DNA from: an uncultured Clostridia bacterium
Lineage (GTDB): Bacteria; Bacillota; Clostridia; Christensenellales; Borkfalkiaceae
DNA length: 64,000 bases
Direction of reading: 5' to 3'
Assembly (NCBI GenBank): GCA_944330115.1
Contig: CALVIN010000006.1
Span: forward strand, 1-64,000
The notes under the pieces are model-generated. The model worked only from the letters and a program-made list of their open reading frames with translations, was not told where the DNA came from and ran no database searches. Positions 32,587 to 41,165 of the stretch are shown one piece after another. The position numbers and the translations under genes were made by a program. The number at the start of each line of letters is the position of its first letter. Positions within the stretch are counted from its first letter, which is position 1.

Positions 32587-33390
32587 TTGATAAAAAAAGT
32601 GAGCTGTTTGGGCCCCGACGGCAGCTATACCTGCCTGGCCGCGCGCGCGTTGTGCGGTGGCGCCGAAATAGTGCCCTGCCACACCTTTTCGCAGGCGGTG
32701 GATATGGCGCTTTCAGGCGAGGTCGACGCCGTCGTCATGCCCATTGAAAATACCATAAACGGCGGCGTGCTGCAAAACCTCGACCTGCTCGCGGGCAACG
32801 AGGGGCTTGCGGCCGTGCGCGAATATACATTAAAGATAGATCACCGCCTTATAACGCTCGCCGGGGCAGAAAGGGGCAAGATAAACCGCATATTTTCGCA
32901 CCGTCAGGCGCTCGAACAATGCGCGGCGTATTTGAATGCCAACTACCCGAATGCCGAACTCGTCGCCGAAAATTCCACGGCGGCAAGCCTTTCGTGCATA
33001 AAGCTGCCCACTGACGCGGCGATAGCGGGCGCGCAGTGCGCGGGGGAGGGGTACGACGTCTCGCCCGAGTGCATCTCCGACGAAAAGAACAACTATACTC
33101 ACTTTTTGCTCGTGATAAAGGGCGAACCGAGCATAGACGCGCACAGCAGCAAGGTGTATTTCACGCTCACCTGCAACCATGTGCCGGGGGCGCTATTAAA
33201 TATTCTCTCGGTGATATACGCCTATTCGCTCAACATGACAAAGATAGAGTCGCGCCCCATAAAGGACAGGGTGGGTGAATACCGCTTTTTTATAGAGGTG
33301 GAGGCCGACTATTCGGCGGAAAAGGTGCAGGAGGCGCTCGGCGCGGTGCGCAGCGCGGCGCTCTCGTTCAGGGTGCTCGGTGCCTATTAA
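32587..33390 (+). CDS. pheA: Prephenate dehydratase
   Basis: Converts prephenate to phenylpyruvate for phenylalanine synthesis. The 267 residues have the catalytic domain (CLGPDGSYTCLAA, MPIENTINGGVLQNLDLL, the FSHRQALEQC motif, and ENSTAASL with the conserved Thr). They end in a C-terminal ACT domain (KVYFTLTCNHVPGALLNIL, MTKIESRPIKDRVGEYRFF) for phenylalanine feedback. The TTG at 32587 is fixed by GGAGG six bases upstream; an in-frame ATG at 32554 lacks a site. No chorismate mutase domain is fused. A further GCATATGTGC repeat copy directly follows (33391-33413). Confidence 0.94.
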   Translation: MIKKVSCLGPDGSYTCLAARALCGGAEIVPCHTFSQAVDMALSGEVDAVVMPIENTINGGVLQNLDLLAGNEGLAAVREYTLKIDHRLITLAGAERGKINRIFSHRQALEQCAAYLNANYPNAELVAENSTAASLSCIKLPTDAAIAGAQCAGEGYDVSPECISDEKNNYTHFLLVIKGEPSIDAHSSKVYFTLTCNHVPGALLNILSVIYAYSLNMTKIESRPIKDRVGEYRFFIEVEADYSAEKVQEALGAVRSAALSFRVLGAY

Positions 33391-33458
33391 ATGGCGCATA
33401 TGTGCGGGGTAATTGCAAAATTTGCATATATCTGACGCATATATTGCGTTTTTGGCCT

Positions 33459-34535
33459 TCAACATATCGGCAGCAGCAACAAAAAGCACAGCGCACCTTG
33501 AGCAAGTTTTATCAGTATGAACGTAAGCGGCCTTACGCCGCACTTTGTAAGGTAGCTCAGCTGCTGGCTTATCACGCACGCCCCGCCGAAAGTTATCAAA
33601 AATCCCGCATATGGCAGGGTATCTTTGCCGCAGGCGGCAAGTTTTGCACACCCGCCCGTCATCTCAACAAGCCCCGCCGATAGGCCTGCGGCGATATTTT
33701 CGCCCGTGAATATGCTTAAAATACTCTCAAGTGGGTATAAAATATACATATCGTGCAGCATGGCCGCCGCCGTATAAAAAAAGGCGATAAACGCGCCCGC
33801 GGTGAGCGCTGCCTGCACCGAGCCGTAAAAGCTCTCATATAGCACGTTTTTTTCGCTCTGCGCGGCGGGCAGTCCGCCCTGCGCGCGCCCGCCTGAAAGC
33901 GAATATAATATGCCCACGGCGGCAACCGAAATTATGTGGGCGGCATAGAGTATTGCGCCCGCGCCGCTATCGCCGAACATTCCCGCGCCCACCGTGCCAA
34001 TCACAAACAGCGGGCCGGAGGTGGAGCACAGTACGGCCAGCTTTTTGCACCCTTCGCGCGAACATATGCCCGAGGCATACAGCTCGCTCACCGTGCGGCT
34101 GCCCGCGGGATAGCCCGATGTCGCGCTCATCAGAAAGCATACCGCCGCCGTCTGCGGCAATTTCACCGCGCCGCACACCCTCTTTAAGGGAGAGGACAAC
34201 TTTTCGGCAAGCCCGGTATTTACCAAGAGCGCGCACACCACCATAAACGGGAACAGCGATGGCAGCACGCACTGCGCCCACAGCGCTATGCCTTCGAAGC
34301 ATATCGCCGTGTATCTTTCGGGGCGGGCTATCAGCATTGCCGAAAAGGCTGCAAGCGCCAAAAAGAGTGCGGCATACTTTGCCCTTTTTGCTGTTTTTGC
34401 AGCGCGGCCGCGCATAAGTTTTTTGCGCGCCCGGATGTTTTGGCGGCCTTTATATAGCCCTGCGCGGGGCTTTGAATTTGATACATACCGCCCGTTTCGG
34501 GCGTCTATAGTTGTATTTGTTGCGTTATTTGTCAC
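33459..34535 (-). CDS. ylbJ: YlbJ-like sporulation integral membrane protein
   Basis: Membrane protein of the nucleoside-recognition (Gate) family, linked in Bacillus to spore cortex formation. The 358 residues have about eight hydrophobic segments and the gate motifs LFPFMVVCALLVNTGLAEKL and SGYPAGSRTVSELY, with a paired STSGPLFVIGTVGAGMFG. The N-terminal 50 residues are basic and hydrophilic; ATG 34415 is a shorter alternative. Unlike in Bacillus, the gene runs opposite to coaD and the patatin gene. Its start is only 30 bp from that of the patatin gene, so both promoters must overlap there. Confidence 0.85.
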   Translation of the reverse strand: MTNNATNTTIDARNGRYVSNSKPRAGLYKGRQNIRARKKLMRGRAAKTAKRAKYAALFLALAAFSAMLIARPERYTAICFEGIALWAQCVLPSLFPFMVVCALLVNTGLAEKLSSPLKRVCGAVKLPQTAAVCFLMSATSGYPAGSRTVSELYASGICSREGCKKLAVLCSTSGPLFVIGTVGAGMFGDSGAGAILYAAHIISVAAVGILYSLSGGRAQGGLPAAQSEKNVLYESFYGSVQAALTAGAFIAFFYTAAAMLHDMYILYPLESILSIFTGENIAAGLSAGLVEMTGGCAKLAACGKDTLPYAGFLITFGGACVISQQLSYLTKCGVRPLTFILIKLAQGALCFLLLLPIC

Positions 34536-34565
34536 ATTAAAAATTATTTATAAGCGGGTAAATTT

Positions 34566-35360
34566 ATGAGTAAAAAATTGGGACTTGCACTCGGCGGAGG
34601 CGGTGCGCGCGGCGTTGTGCACGCAGGTTTTTTAAAGGCGCTCGAGGAGGAGGGCATACAGCCCTACTGCATCTCGGGCACGTCGATGGGCGCGATAGTG
34701 GGCGGCTGCTATGCGGCGGGCGTCACGCTCGAGACCATACGCGATGCGTTTTTGAATTTAAAGACGATCGACCTCGTCGATTTAAACGCGCTGCCCTTCA
34801 GCAGGCTCTCCCTTCTCCGCAGCAAAAAGCTGCAAAAGCTCTTTTTGCAGTATCTCGGCGACTCCAAGTTCGAGGAGCTCAAGATCCCCTTCACATGCAC
34901 GGCGGTAGACCTCTATTCGGGGAAGTTGTATGTGTTTGACAAGGGCTCGCTGGTAACGGGCGTGCAAGCCTCGTCGTGCATTCCGGGCGTGTTCAAACCC
35001 GTCGAGCACGAGGGCATGTTGCTCGTCGACGGCGGCGTGCTCTGCCGCGTGCCCGTGCGTCAGGCAAAGGCCATGGGTGCCGACGTGGTGATAGGCATCG
35101 ACGCCATAAAATATACCGCCGACCCCGTAACGCAGATACCCAACATGATAGCCATGCTGCTGCGTGTGTTCGACATAATCGACAACGTAAACGTTGATCA
35201 CGAGCGCGCTCAGTCCGACTACCCCTGCGACCTTATGCTCGCGCCCGAGCTTGAGGGAATGAGCCAGTTCGAGGTGAAAAACCTCGACAAGGCGTTTGCC
35301 GAGGGCTATCAGATGGGCAAGGACAATATGCAGAAAATAAAGGAACTCATCGCCGACTGA
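34566..35360 (+). CDS. Patatin-like phospholipase / NTE-family esterase (YlbK type)
   Basis: Predicted lipid acyl hydrolase with a Ser-Asp dyad, 264 residues, cytoplasmic or membrane-associated. It has the oxyanion loop LGGGGARGVVHAGFLKAL, nucleophile GTSMG (Ser about 42), and DGG with the catalytic Asp (LLVDGGVL). B. subtilis ylbK lies after ylbJ, matching the order here. The start has only a weak site (GGG 7-9 nt upstream). A terminator-like hairpin follows at 35456. Confidence 0.88.
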   Translation: MSKKLGLALGGGGARGVVHAGFLKALEEEGIQPYCISGTSMGAIVGGCYAAGVTLETIRDAFLNLKTIDLVDLNALPFSRLSLLRSKKLQKLFLQYLGDSKFEELKIPFTCTAVDLYSGKLYVFDKGSLVTGVQASSCIPGVFKPVEHEGMLLVDGGVLCRVPVRQAKAMGADVVIGIDAIKYTADPVTQIPNMIAMLLRVFDIIDNVNVDHERAQSDYPCDLMLAPELEGMSQFEVKNLDKAFAEGYQMGKDNMQKIKELIAD

Positions 35361-35455
35361 CGGCGTTGGTTTGGGCATATCCCTGCGTGTTTTGCAAAAA
35401 ACGGCAGAGTGCGGCGGTGTGTTTTACCGATTTTACAAATATTAAAAAAGTTTGC

Positions 35456-35482
35456 GGGCCGCCGTGCGCGGCCCTGTTTTTT
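35456..35482 (+). terminator. Intrinsic terminator directly upstream of rarA
   Basis: GGGCCGC (35456-35462) pairs with GCGGCCC (35468-35474), followed by TGTTTTTT. It lies 96 nt after the patatin stop and 11 nt before the rarA ATG, so it could end the first transcript or attenuate rarA. Confidence 0.75.
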
Positions 35483-35492
35483 AGGTTTTAAT

Positions 35493-36809
35493 ATGGAAGA
35501 TCTCTTCAGTTTCAACGGCAACGAAGAGCGCGCCAAGCCGCTCGCCGAGCGCATGCGCGCCAACAATTTGAACGAATTTATAGGGCAGAGGCACATCGTT
35601 GCCGAGGGCAGCCTGTTGCGCCGCGCCATAGCCACCGACAGGCTGGGCAGCTGCATATTCTGGGGTCCTCCCGGCACGGGCAAGACCACACTCGCCAACA
35701 TAATAGCGCAGACCACGCACGGCGAGTTTATAAAATTAAACGCCGTTCAGGCGGGCGTCGCCGACGTGAAGAAGGCGGTGGAGCAGGCCAAAAACAATTT
35801 AAAGATGTATGGCCGCCGCACCTACCTCATGCTCGACGAGTGCCACCGCTTCAACAAAACTCAGTCCGATAGTTTGCTGCCCGCCATAGAGCAGGGCACG
35901 ATAATCTTCATCGGCTCGACGACGGAGAACCCCTACGCATCGATGACGCCTGCAATAGTTTCGCGCTGCCGCGTGTTTGAGTTCAAGCGCCTCTCGGAAG
36001 AGGACATAAGGGGCGCGCTTGTAAGGGCGCTCAAAGATAAGCGCAAGGGGCTGGGCGAATGCGCCGCCGAGGCCGAGGACGGCGCGCTCGACCACATAGC
36101 CCGCATGGCGGGCGGCGACCTGCGCTCGGCATACAACGCGCTCGAGCTGGCCGTGCTCACCACGCCCCCGCAGGCGGACGGCAAGATAGTCGTCACCTTA
36201 AAGGACGCCGAGCAGTCCATTCAGCGCAAGGCGCTCTCCTACAACGAGGACGAATATTACGACTACCTCTCGGCATTCTGCAAGTCGTTGAGGGGGAGCG
36301 ACGCAAACGCCGCGCTCTACTACGCGATGAGGCTCATCGAGGGCGGGTGCGACCCGATGACCGTCGCCCGCAGGCTGGTGGTGCACTCCTCCGAGGACGT
36401 GGGCATGGCCGACCCCAACGCGCTCGTCGTGGCAACCTCTGCCATGTACGCCTTTGAAAAGATAGGCTACCCCGAGGGGCTCATACCCCTTTCAAACGCC
36501 ATAGTGTATGTTTGCGAGGCGCCCAAGTCCAACGCCGCCTGTGCCGCATACCACGCCGCCATGGACGACGCGCGCAACGTGCGCGACGACGACGGCGTTC
36601 CGCCCTATTTAAAAGACAACACCTTCGGCGACAAAAACACCAAGGCGCAGAGCAAAAATTATAAATACCCGCACAACTATGCCGAGGGCTACGTCGAACA
36701 GCAGTACCTTCCCGATAAGCTCAAAGACAGGGTGTATTACATACCCAAGGACATCGGCTTTGAAAAGAAGGTGATGGAAATACGCAGGCAAAAGGGCAAA
36801 TTAAAGTGA
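35493..36809 (+). CDS. rarA: Replication-associated recombination protein A, copy 1
   Basis: AAA+ ATPase related to clamp loaders, acting at stalled replication forks. The 438 residues have AERMRANNLNEFIGQRH, Walker A GPPGTGKTT, Walker B LMLDECHRF, sensor 1 IIFIGSTTENP, the arginine-finger region SRCRVF, and the C-terminal MgsA domain (RGSDANAALYYAMRLIEGG, APKSNAACAAYHAA, KYPHNYAEGYVEQQYLP). Walker B reads DECH, where RarA usually reads DEIH. A second family member lies at 55624 (DEIH). The ATG at 35493 has a weak AGG upstream. Confidence 0.93.
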   Translation: MEDLFSFNGNEERAKPLAERMRANNLNEFIGQRHIVAEGSLLRRAIATDRLGSCIFWGPPGTGKTTLANIIAQTTHGEFIKLNAVQAGVADVKKAVEQAKNNLKMYGRRTYLMLDECHRFNKTQSDSLLPAIEQGTIIFIGSTTENPYASMTPAIVSRCRVFEFKRLSEEDIRGALVRALKDKRKGLGECAAEAEDGALDHIARMAGGDLRSAYNALELAVLTTPPQADGKIVVTLKDAEQSIQRKALSYNEDEYYDYLSAFCKSLRGSDANAALYYAMRLIEGGCDPMTVARRLVVHSSEDVGMADPNALVVATSAMYAFEKIGYPEGLIPLSNAIVYVCEAPKSNAACAAYHAAMDDARNVRDDDGVPPYLKDNTFGDKNTKAQSKNYKYPHNYAEGYVEQQYLPDKLKDRVYYIPKDIGFEKKVMEIRRQKGKLK

Positions 36810-37014
36810 GCGTATTTAAAGCTTCTGCGTTTGCCATTTCTTATACGGCTTATAAGCATTGCTTATAATACCCGCCGCGCCGCGCCTAAACAATACAAAT
36901 AAAACTTGTAATTTTGGCAAAATATTGCAAATATAACTTGATATGGTATATTTTGTTTGCGGTTAAAATTTGGCAACTCAAAATTCTGCCATAAAAATTT
37001 GCGAAAAAATTTTG

Positions 37015-37044
37015 TTGACAAACCGGGCGGCCGCGTGATAATAT
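37015..37044 (+). promoter_or_regulatory. Sigma-A promoter of the aspS-gatCAB operon
   Basis: TTGACA (37015-37020), an 18-bp spacer, TAATAT (37039-37044). The T-box leader starts just downstream. The preceding 200 nt after rarA hold only one short hairpin (TTATAAGC/GCTTATAA, 36848-36867). Confidence 0.8.
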
Positions 37045-37050
37045 CTTTGC

Positions 37051-37345
37051 GTAAAATTTAATAGCTGCTCACCAAGTGTGAGCAAAATAAAGGCTGTGAT
37101 GAAGAGAAGTAGCTTTGAAAACCGCTTTCAGCGAACGGGGGAGGGTGCGAGCCCCGCGGCAAGGAGCAGGGCGAATAACACTTCGGAGCCGCTGCCCGAA
37201 ATTGAAATAAAAGTAGGGTACGCCGCGCGCCCCGCGTTACGGGCAGAGATTTGTTTGAATCTTGCAAAGTGACCGCATTTTTGCGGTAATTTAGGTGGCA
37301 CCACGGACAAGACTGTTCGTCCTAAAATTTTTATTTTAGGCGGGC
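37051..37345 (+). promoter_or_regulatory. T-box riboswitch, probable Asn (AAC) specifier
   Basis: The leader shows the stem I AG-bulge (AGAAGTAG, 37104-37111), a GC-rich apical part (37136-37156), GAATAACACTTCGGAG (37173-37188), the conserved T-box AGGTGGCACCACGG (37293-37306) and a terminator GGAC...GTCC plus an A/U run (37305-37332). By comparison with other T-boxes the specifier triplet would be AAC (37177-37179), Asn, not Asp. Uncharged tRNA-Asn would then switch on aspS-gatCAB, a logical signal for an operon making Asn-tRNA. Specifier placement is by eye. Confidence 0.85.
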
Positions 37346-37376
37346 AGTTATTTTTTTGCCCGCAAGGAGCTTCAAT

Positions 37377-39122
37377 ATGCAATATTTATACCGCACAATA
37401 ACCGCAGATAAACTCACCGAAGATCTCATAGGCGCGCCCGTCACCATGTGCGGGTGGGTGGAGAACATTCGCGACCACGGCGGCGTCTCCTTTATCGACC
37501 TGCGCGATTTTTACGGCGTCGTGCAGGTGGTGATGAGGGATACCGCCCTCTTGAAGGGCATTTCAAAGGAGGACTGCATCTCGGTATCCGGCCCCATAGA
37601 GGCGCGTGACGAAGATACTTACAACCCCAAGATACCCACGGGCACGGTAGAACTCAACTGCAAGTCGGTGCGCATGCTCGGCAAGGTGAAAGAGCCGTTG
37701 CCCTTTGAAATAATCACCTCAAAGGAGGTGCGCGAGGACGTGCGCCTTAAATACCGCTTTTTAGATATGCGCAACCGCAAGGTGAAGGACAGCGTGGTGT
37801 TCCGCGCAAAGGTCACGGCATTTTTGCGCAGGCAGATGGAGGAGCTCGGCTTTTTAGAGGTGCAGACGCCCATCCTATGCGCCTCCTCGCCTGAGGGTGC
37901 AAGGGACTACATCGTGCCCTCGCGCAGGTATAAGGGCAAGTTCTACGCCCTGCCGCAGGCGCCGCAGCAGTATAAGCAGCTGCTCATGGTGGGCGGCATA
38001 GACAGGTATTATCAGATAGCCCCCTGCTTCCGCGACGAGGACGCCCGCGCCGATCGCTCCCCCGGCGAGTTCTATCAGCTCGACTTCGAGATGGCGTTCG
38101 CCACGCAGGAGGACGTGTTTGAGGTGGGGCAGCAGGTGCTGTATAACACCTTCAAAGAGTTTGCGCCCGCGGGCAGCAAGATAACCGAACTGCCCTTCCC
38201 CGTGATATCGTATGCGCAGGCAATGCTCGAATACGGCACGGATAAGCCCGATTTAAGGAACCCGCTCAAAATAATCGACCTCTCGGAATTTTTCTCGCGC
38301 TGCACATTCAAACCATTCATAGGCGCCACCGTGCGCGCCATAAAGGTGCACGCCGATATGAGCAAGGGCTTCCACGAAAAGCTGCTCGAATATGCCCTCT
38401 CTATAGGCATGGGCGGGCTGGGCTATCTGGAGGTGGGCGAGGACCTCTCCTTCAAGGGGCCCATAGATAAGTTCATACCCGCGCCCTTAAAGGCCGAGCT
38501 TGTGTCGCTTGCCGGCCTTGAGTTTGGCGATACCATATTCTTTATAGCCGATACGCCCGAACGCGCGCCCCGCCTTGCCGGGCAGATACGCCGTGAGCTC
38601 GGCGAGCGCCTCTCACTAATAGAGGAGGGCGCCTTCCGCTTCTGCTTTATAAACGATTTCCCCATGTACGAGCTCGACGAGGAGACGGGCAAAATAGGCT
38701 TCACGCACAACCCCTTCTCTATGCCTCAGGGCGGGCTGGAAGCGCTCGAAAGCAAGGACCCGCTCGAGATACTCGCCTACCAGTACGACATTGTGTGCAA
38801 CGGCGTGGAGCTCTCCTCGGGCGCGGTGCGCAACCACGACATAGATATAATGAAAAAGGCGTTTGAAATAGCCGGATATAGTGAGGAGGAGCTCAAAGTC
38901 AAGTTCGGTGCGCTGTATACGGCGTTCAAGTTCGGCGCGCCCCCTCACGCGGGCATGGCACCCGGGCTGGACAGAATGCTCATGCTGCTGCGCGGCGAGG
39001 AGAATATCAGGGAGGTAATAGCCTTCCCCATGGCGGCCTCCGGTCAGGACCTCATGTGCGGCGCGCCTTCGGAAGTAACCGAGCAGCAGCTTAGGGAAGT
39101 GCACATAAAAATAAGGCAGTAA
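37377..39122 (+). CDS. aspS: Bacterial-type aspartyl-tRNA synthetase (AspRS1)
   Basis: Class II synthetase of 581 residues with the bacterial layout: OB-fold anticodon-binding domain (VTMCGWVENIRDHGGVSFIDLRD as short segments), motif 2 (PCFRDEDARADRSPGEF), the GAD insertion domain (about 285-410) and motif 3 (GMAPGLDRMLMLL). The ATG at 37377 has AAGGAG 8 nt upstream; the frame begins earlier (37356) inside the leader. Because a T-box with a probable Asn specifier precedes it and gatCAB follows, I infer that this enzyme takes part in Asp-tRNA-Asn formation, which would make it non-discriminating. The second AspRS at 24978 complicates that assignment. Confidence 0.95.
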   Translation: MQYLYRTITADKLTEDLIGAPVTMCGWVENIRDHGGVSFIDLRDFYGVVQVVMRDTALLKGISKEDCISVSGPIEARDEDTYNPKIPTGTVELNCKSVRMLGKVKEPLPFEIITSKEVREDVRLKYRFLDMRNRKVKDSVVFRAKVTAFLRRQMEELGFLEVQTPILCASSPEGARDYIVPSRRYKGKFYALPQAPQQYKQLLMVGGIDRYYQIAPCFRDEDARADRSPGEFYQLDFEMAFATQEDVFEVGQQVLYNTFKEFAPAGSKITELPFPVISYAQAMLEYGTDKPDLRNPLKIIDLSEFFSRCTFKPFIGATVRAIKVHADMSKGFHEKLLEYALSIGMGGLGYLEVGEDLSFKGPIDKFIPAPLKAELVSLAGLEFGDTIFFIADTPERAPRLAGQIRRELGERLSLIEEGAFRFCFINDFPMYELDEETGKIGFTHNPFSMPQGGLEALESKDPLEILAYQYDIVCNGVELSSGAVRNHDIDIMKKAFEIAGYSEEELKVKFGALYTAFKFGAPPHAGMAPGLDRMLMLLRGEENIREVIAFPMAASGQDLMCGAPSEVTEQQLREVHIKIRQ

Positions 39123-39402
39123 AGGCAAAATTTGTGCCGCTTTTGCGGCGGCAAATATAGGCGGTAAAATATAATTGGTGCGGCAATATGCCCCAAATAA
39201 CGGCATTTTAAGGGGCGGTTTATCCGCCGTTTTTAGGTCGCCCTGCCGCGCGGCAAAAATATGACTTTGCAAACGCCGCGATATATGTTACAATAAACAG
39301 GCGACGCAAAGATGCGCGCGCCGCATAGAGAGTACGGTGCAGATACGCGCGCCGCATAAATTCAAATAAAATCAAAAAATCATTGCAAATTTTGGAGCTG
39401 AT

Positions 39403-39717
39403 ATGGCACAGAACAACACCGAGCAAAAGATAACAAGGGAGCAGTTTTTATCGCTCGCCCGCCTTGCCCGCCTCTCCTTTTCGGAGGAGGAGAGCGAGGA
39501 CTTCATTCGCGGCTTTGAGGAGATGATATCCTTCTGCGACGGCATAAATTCCGAGATAGAGGGCGACGCCTCCACCATACGCGAGGTGGGCTCGCGCGAG
39601 ATAGCGCTTGACGATCTGCGCGAAGACAGCGTATGCCCCAGCCTGCCCAACGAAAAGATACTTTCAAACGTGCAGGGCGAGCACGGCTATTTTTCGGTAA
39701 AGAGGGTGGTGAAATGA
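39403..39717 (+). CDS. gatC: Asp/Glu-tRNA amidotransferase subunit C
   Basis: Small subunit that holds the GatA-GatB interface. The 104 residues have the GatC pattern TREQFLSLARLARLSFSEEE, the middle helix FEEMISFCDGI, and the C-terminal LREDSVCPSLPNEKIL followed by GEHGYFSVKRVV. No strong ribosome site is seen (GGAG 9-12 nt upstream: TTGGAGCTGAT). It lies 280 nt after aspS, in a spacer without a terminator, so it is probably on the same T-box transcript. It overlaps gatA by 4 nt. Confidence 0.92.
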   Translation: MAQNNTEQKITREQFLSLARLARLSFSEEESEDFIRGFEEMISFCDGINSEIEGDASTIREVGSREIALDDLREDSVCPSLPNEKILSNVQGEHGYFSVKRVVK

Positions 39718-41165
39718 GCGGCAGGATAGCTAAACTTTCGTCTATGTTAAAAAGGGGCGAGATAAGCGCCAAAGAGCTTGCAGAGGGCTATATATCCCGC
39801 ATCGAACGGGAGGACGGGCTGCTCAACGCCTACGCCTCCAACACCTTTGAATACGCCCTTTCCTGCGCAGACGAGGCAGATAAACTTATCCGCAGCGGCA
39901 GGGCGACGGCGCTCACGGGCATACCCATGGCGCTCAAAGACAACATATGTTCCGATGGTCACTTCACCACCTGTTCATCAAAGATATTGCAGGGCTTTAA
40001 GCCCTATTACGACGCCGCCGTGTGGGAAAAGCTGCGCGCGCAGGGCGCCGTGATGCTCGGCAAGACCAATATGGACGAGTTCGCCATGGGCTCTGCCTCC
40101 GAAACGTCGTATTACGGCGCGCCCTCCAACCCCGTCGATCTCTCGCGCGTGGCGGGCGGCTCTTCGGGCGGTTCGGCGGCGGCCGTAAAGGCCGATATCG
40201 CGGCATATGCCCTCGGCTCGGATACGGGCGGCTCCATCCGTCAGCCAGCGTCGTTCTGCGGAGTGGTGGGGTTCAAGCCCACATACGGCGCGGTGTCGCG
40301 CTACGGCCTCATTGCCTACGCATCCTCGCTCGACCAGATAGGCCCGCTCGCATACTCGGTGGAGGACGCGGCCATAATATACGACGCAATACGCGGGCAG
40401 GACGCGCGCGACCAGACCTCGCTTACAACGGCGAGCGGCGCAACCTCGCTCGATATCGATGTATCGTCACTTAAAGTGGGCGTGCCCGAGGAGTTCTTCG
40501 GCGAGGGCGTCGACGACGAGGTAAAGGAGGCCATAGAGGGGGCGGTAAAGCTGTTCGAGCGCGCGGGCGCAAAGGTGAAGCGCGTAAAAATACCCGCATT
40601 CAAGGTGGCGCTGCCCGTCTACTATATAATAAGCTGCGCCGAGGCGTCGTCAAACCTCGGTCGCTACGACGGCATACGCTACGGCTACCGCGCCGAAAAC
40701 TTTGCTGATATCGACGACATGGTGGTAAAAACGCGCACCCTCGGCTTCGGCAAGGAGGTAAAGCGCCGCATAATGCTGGGCACATATGTGCTCTCGAGCG
40801 GCTATTTCGACGCCTACTACAAAAAGGCCTGCCTGCTGCGCGGGCGCATAATCTCGGAGTTCGACGGCGTGTTCGGCGGGTGCGACATACTTCTCACGCC
40901 CACGGCGCCCACCACGGCATTCAAAAAGGGCACAAAGAGCGCCAACTCCACGCAGACATACCTTGCCGATATATGCACGGTGCCCGCAAGCATAGCAGGG
41001 CTCCCCGCCGTGTCGCTCCCGTGCGCGGCAGGCGCGGGCGGACTGCCCATAGGCCTGCAGATAATCGCAAACAGGCTGTGCGACGGCACGGCGCTTTCGG
41101 CCGCGGCCTTCTTTGAAAGGACTTCGGGCATATCTTCCGAAAACTGCGGGGAGGTGAAGTTATGA
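39714..41165 (+). CDS. gatA: Asp/Glu-tRNA amidotransferase subunit A
   Basis: Glutaminase subunit that releases ammonia from glutamine for transamidation. The 483 residues carry the amidase-signature triad: Lys in MALKDNIC, Ser in GGSSGGSAAA and the catalytic Ser in GSDTGGSIRQP; GYFDAYYKKA and DILLTPTAP are also typical. The ATG overlaps the gatC stop (ATGA); the longer frame from 39633 is within gatC and is not used. It ends in an ATGA overlap with gatB. Confidence 0.97.
   Translation: MSGRIAKLSSMLKRGEISAKELAEGYISRIEREDGLLNAYASNTFEYALSCADEADKLIRSGRATALTGIPMALKDNICSDGHFTTCSSKILQGFKPYYDAAVWEKLRAQGAVMLGKTNMDEFAMGSASETSYYGAPSNPVDLSRVAGGSSGGSAAAVKADIAAYALGSDTGGSIRQPASFCGVVGFKPTYGAVSRYGLIAYASSLDQIGPLAYSVEDAAIIYDAIRGQDARDQTSLTTASGATSLDIDVSSLKVGVPEEFFGEGVDDEVKEAIEGAVKLFERAGAKVKRVKIPAFKVALPVYYIISCAEASSNLGRYDGIRYGYRAENFADIDDMVVKTRTLGFGKEVKRRIMLGTYVLSSGYFDAYYKKACLLRGRIISEFDGVFGGCDILLTPTAPTTAFKKGTKSANSTQTYLADICTVPASIAGLPAVSLPCAAGAGGLPIGLQIIANRLCDGTALSAAAFFERTSGISSENCGEVKL

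Noticed and set aside
35409..35492. Upstream extension of rarA
   Set aside because: The added codons run through an intrinsic terminator; the family N-terminus begins near 35493.
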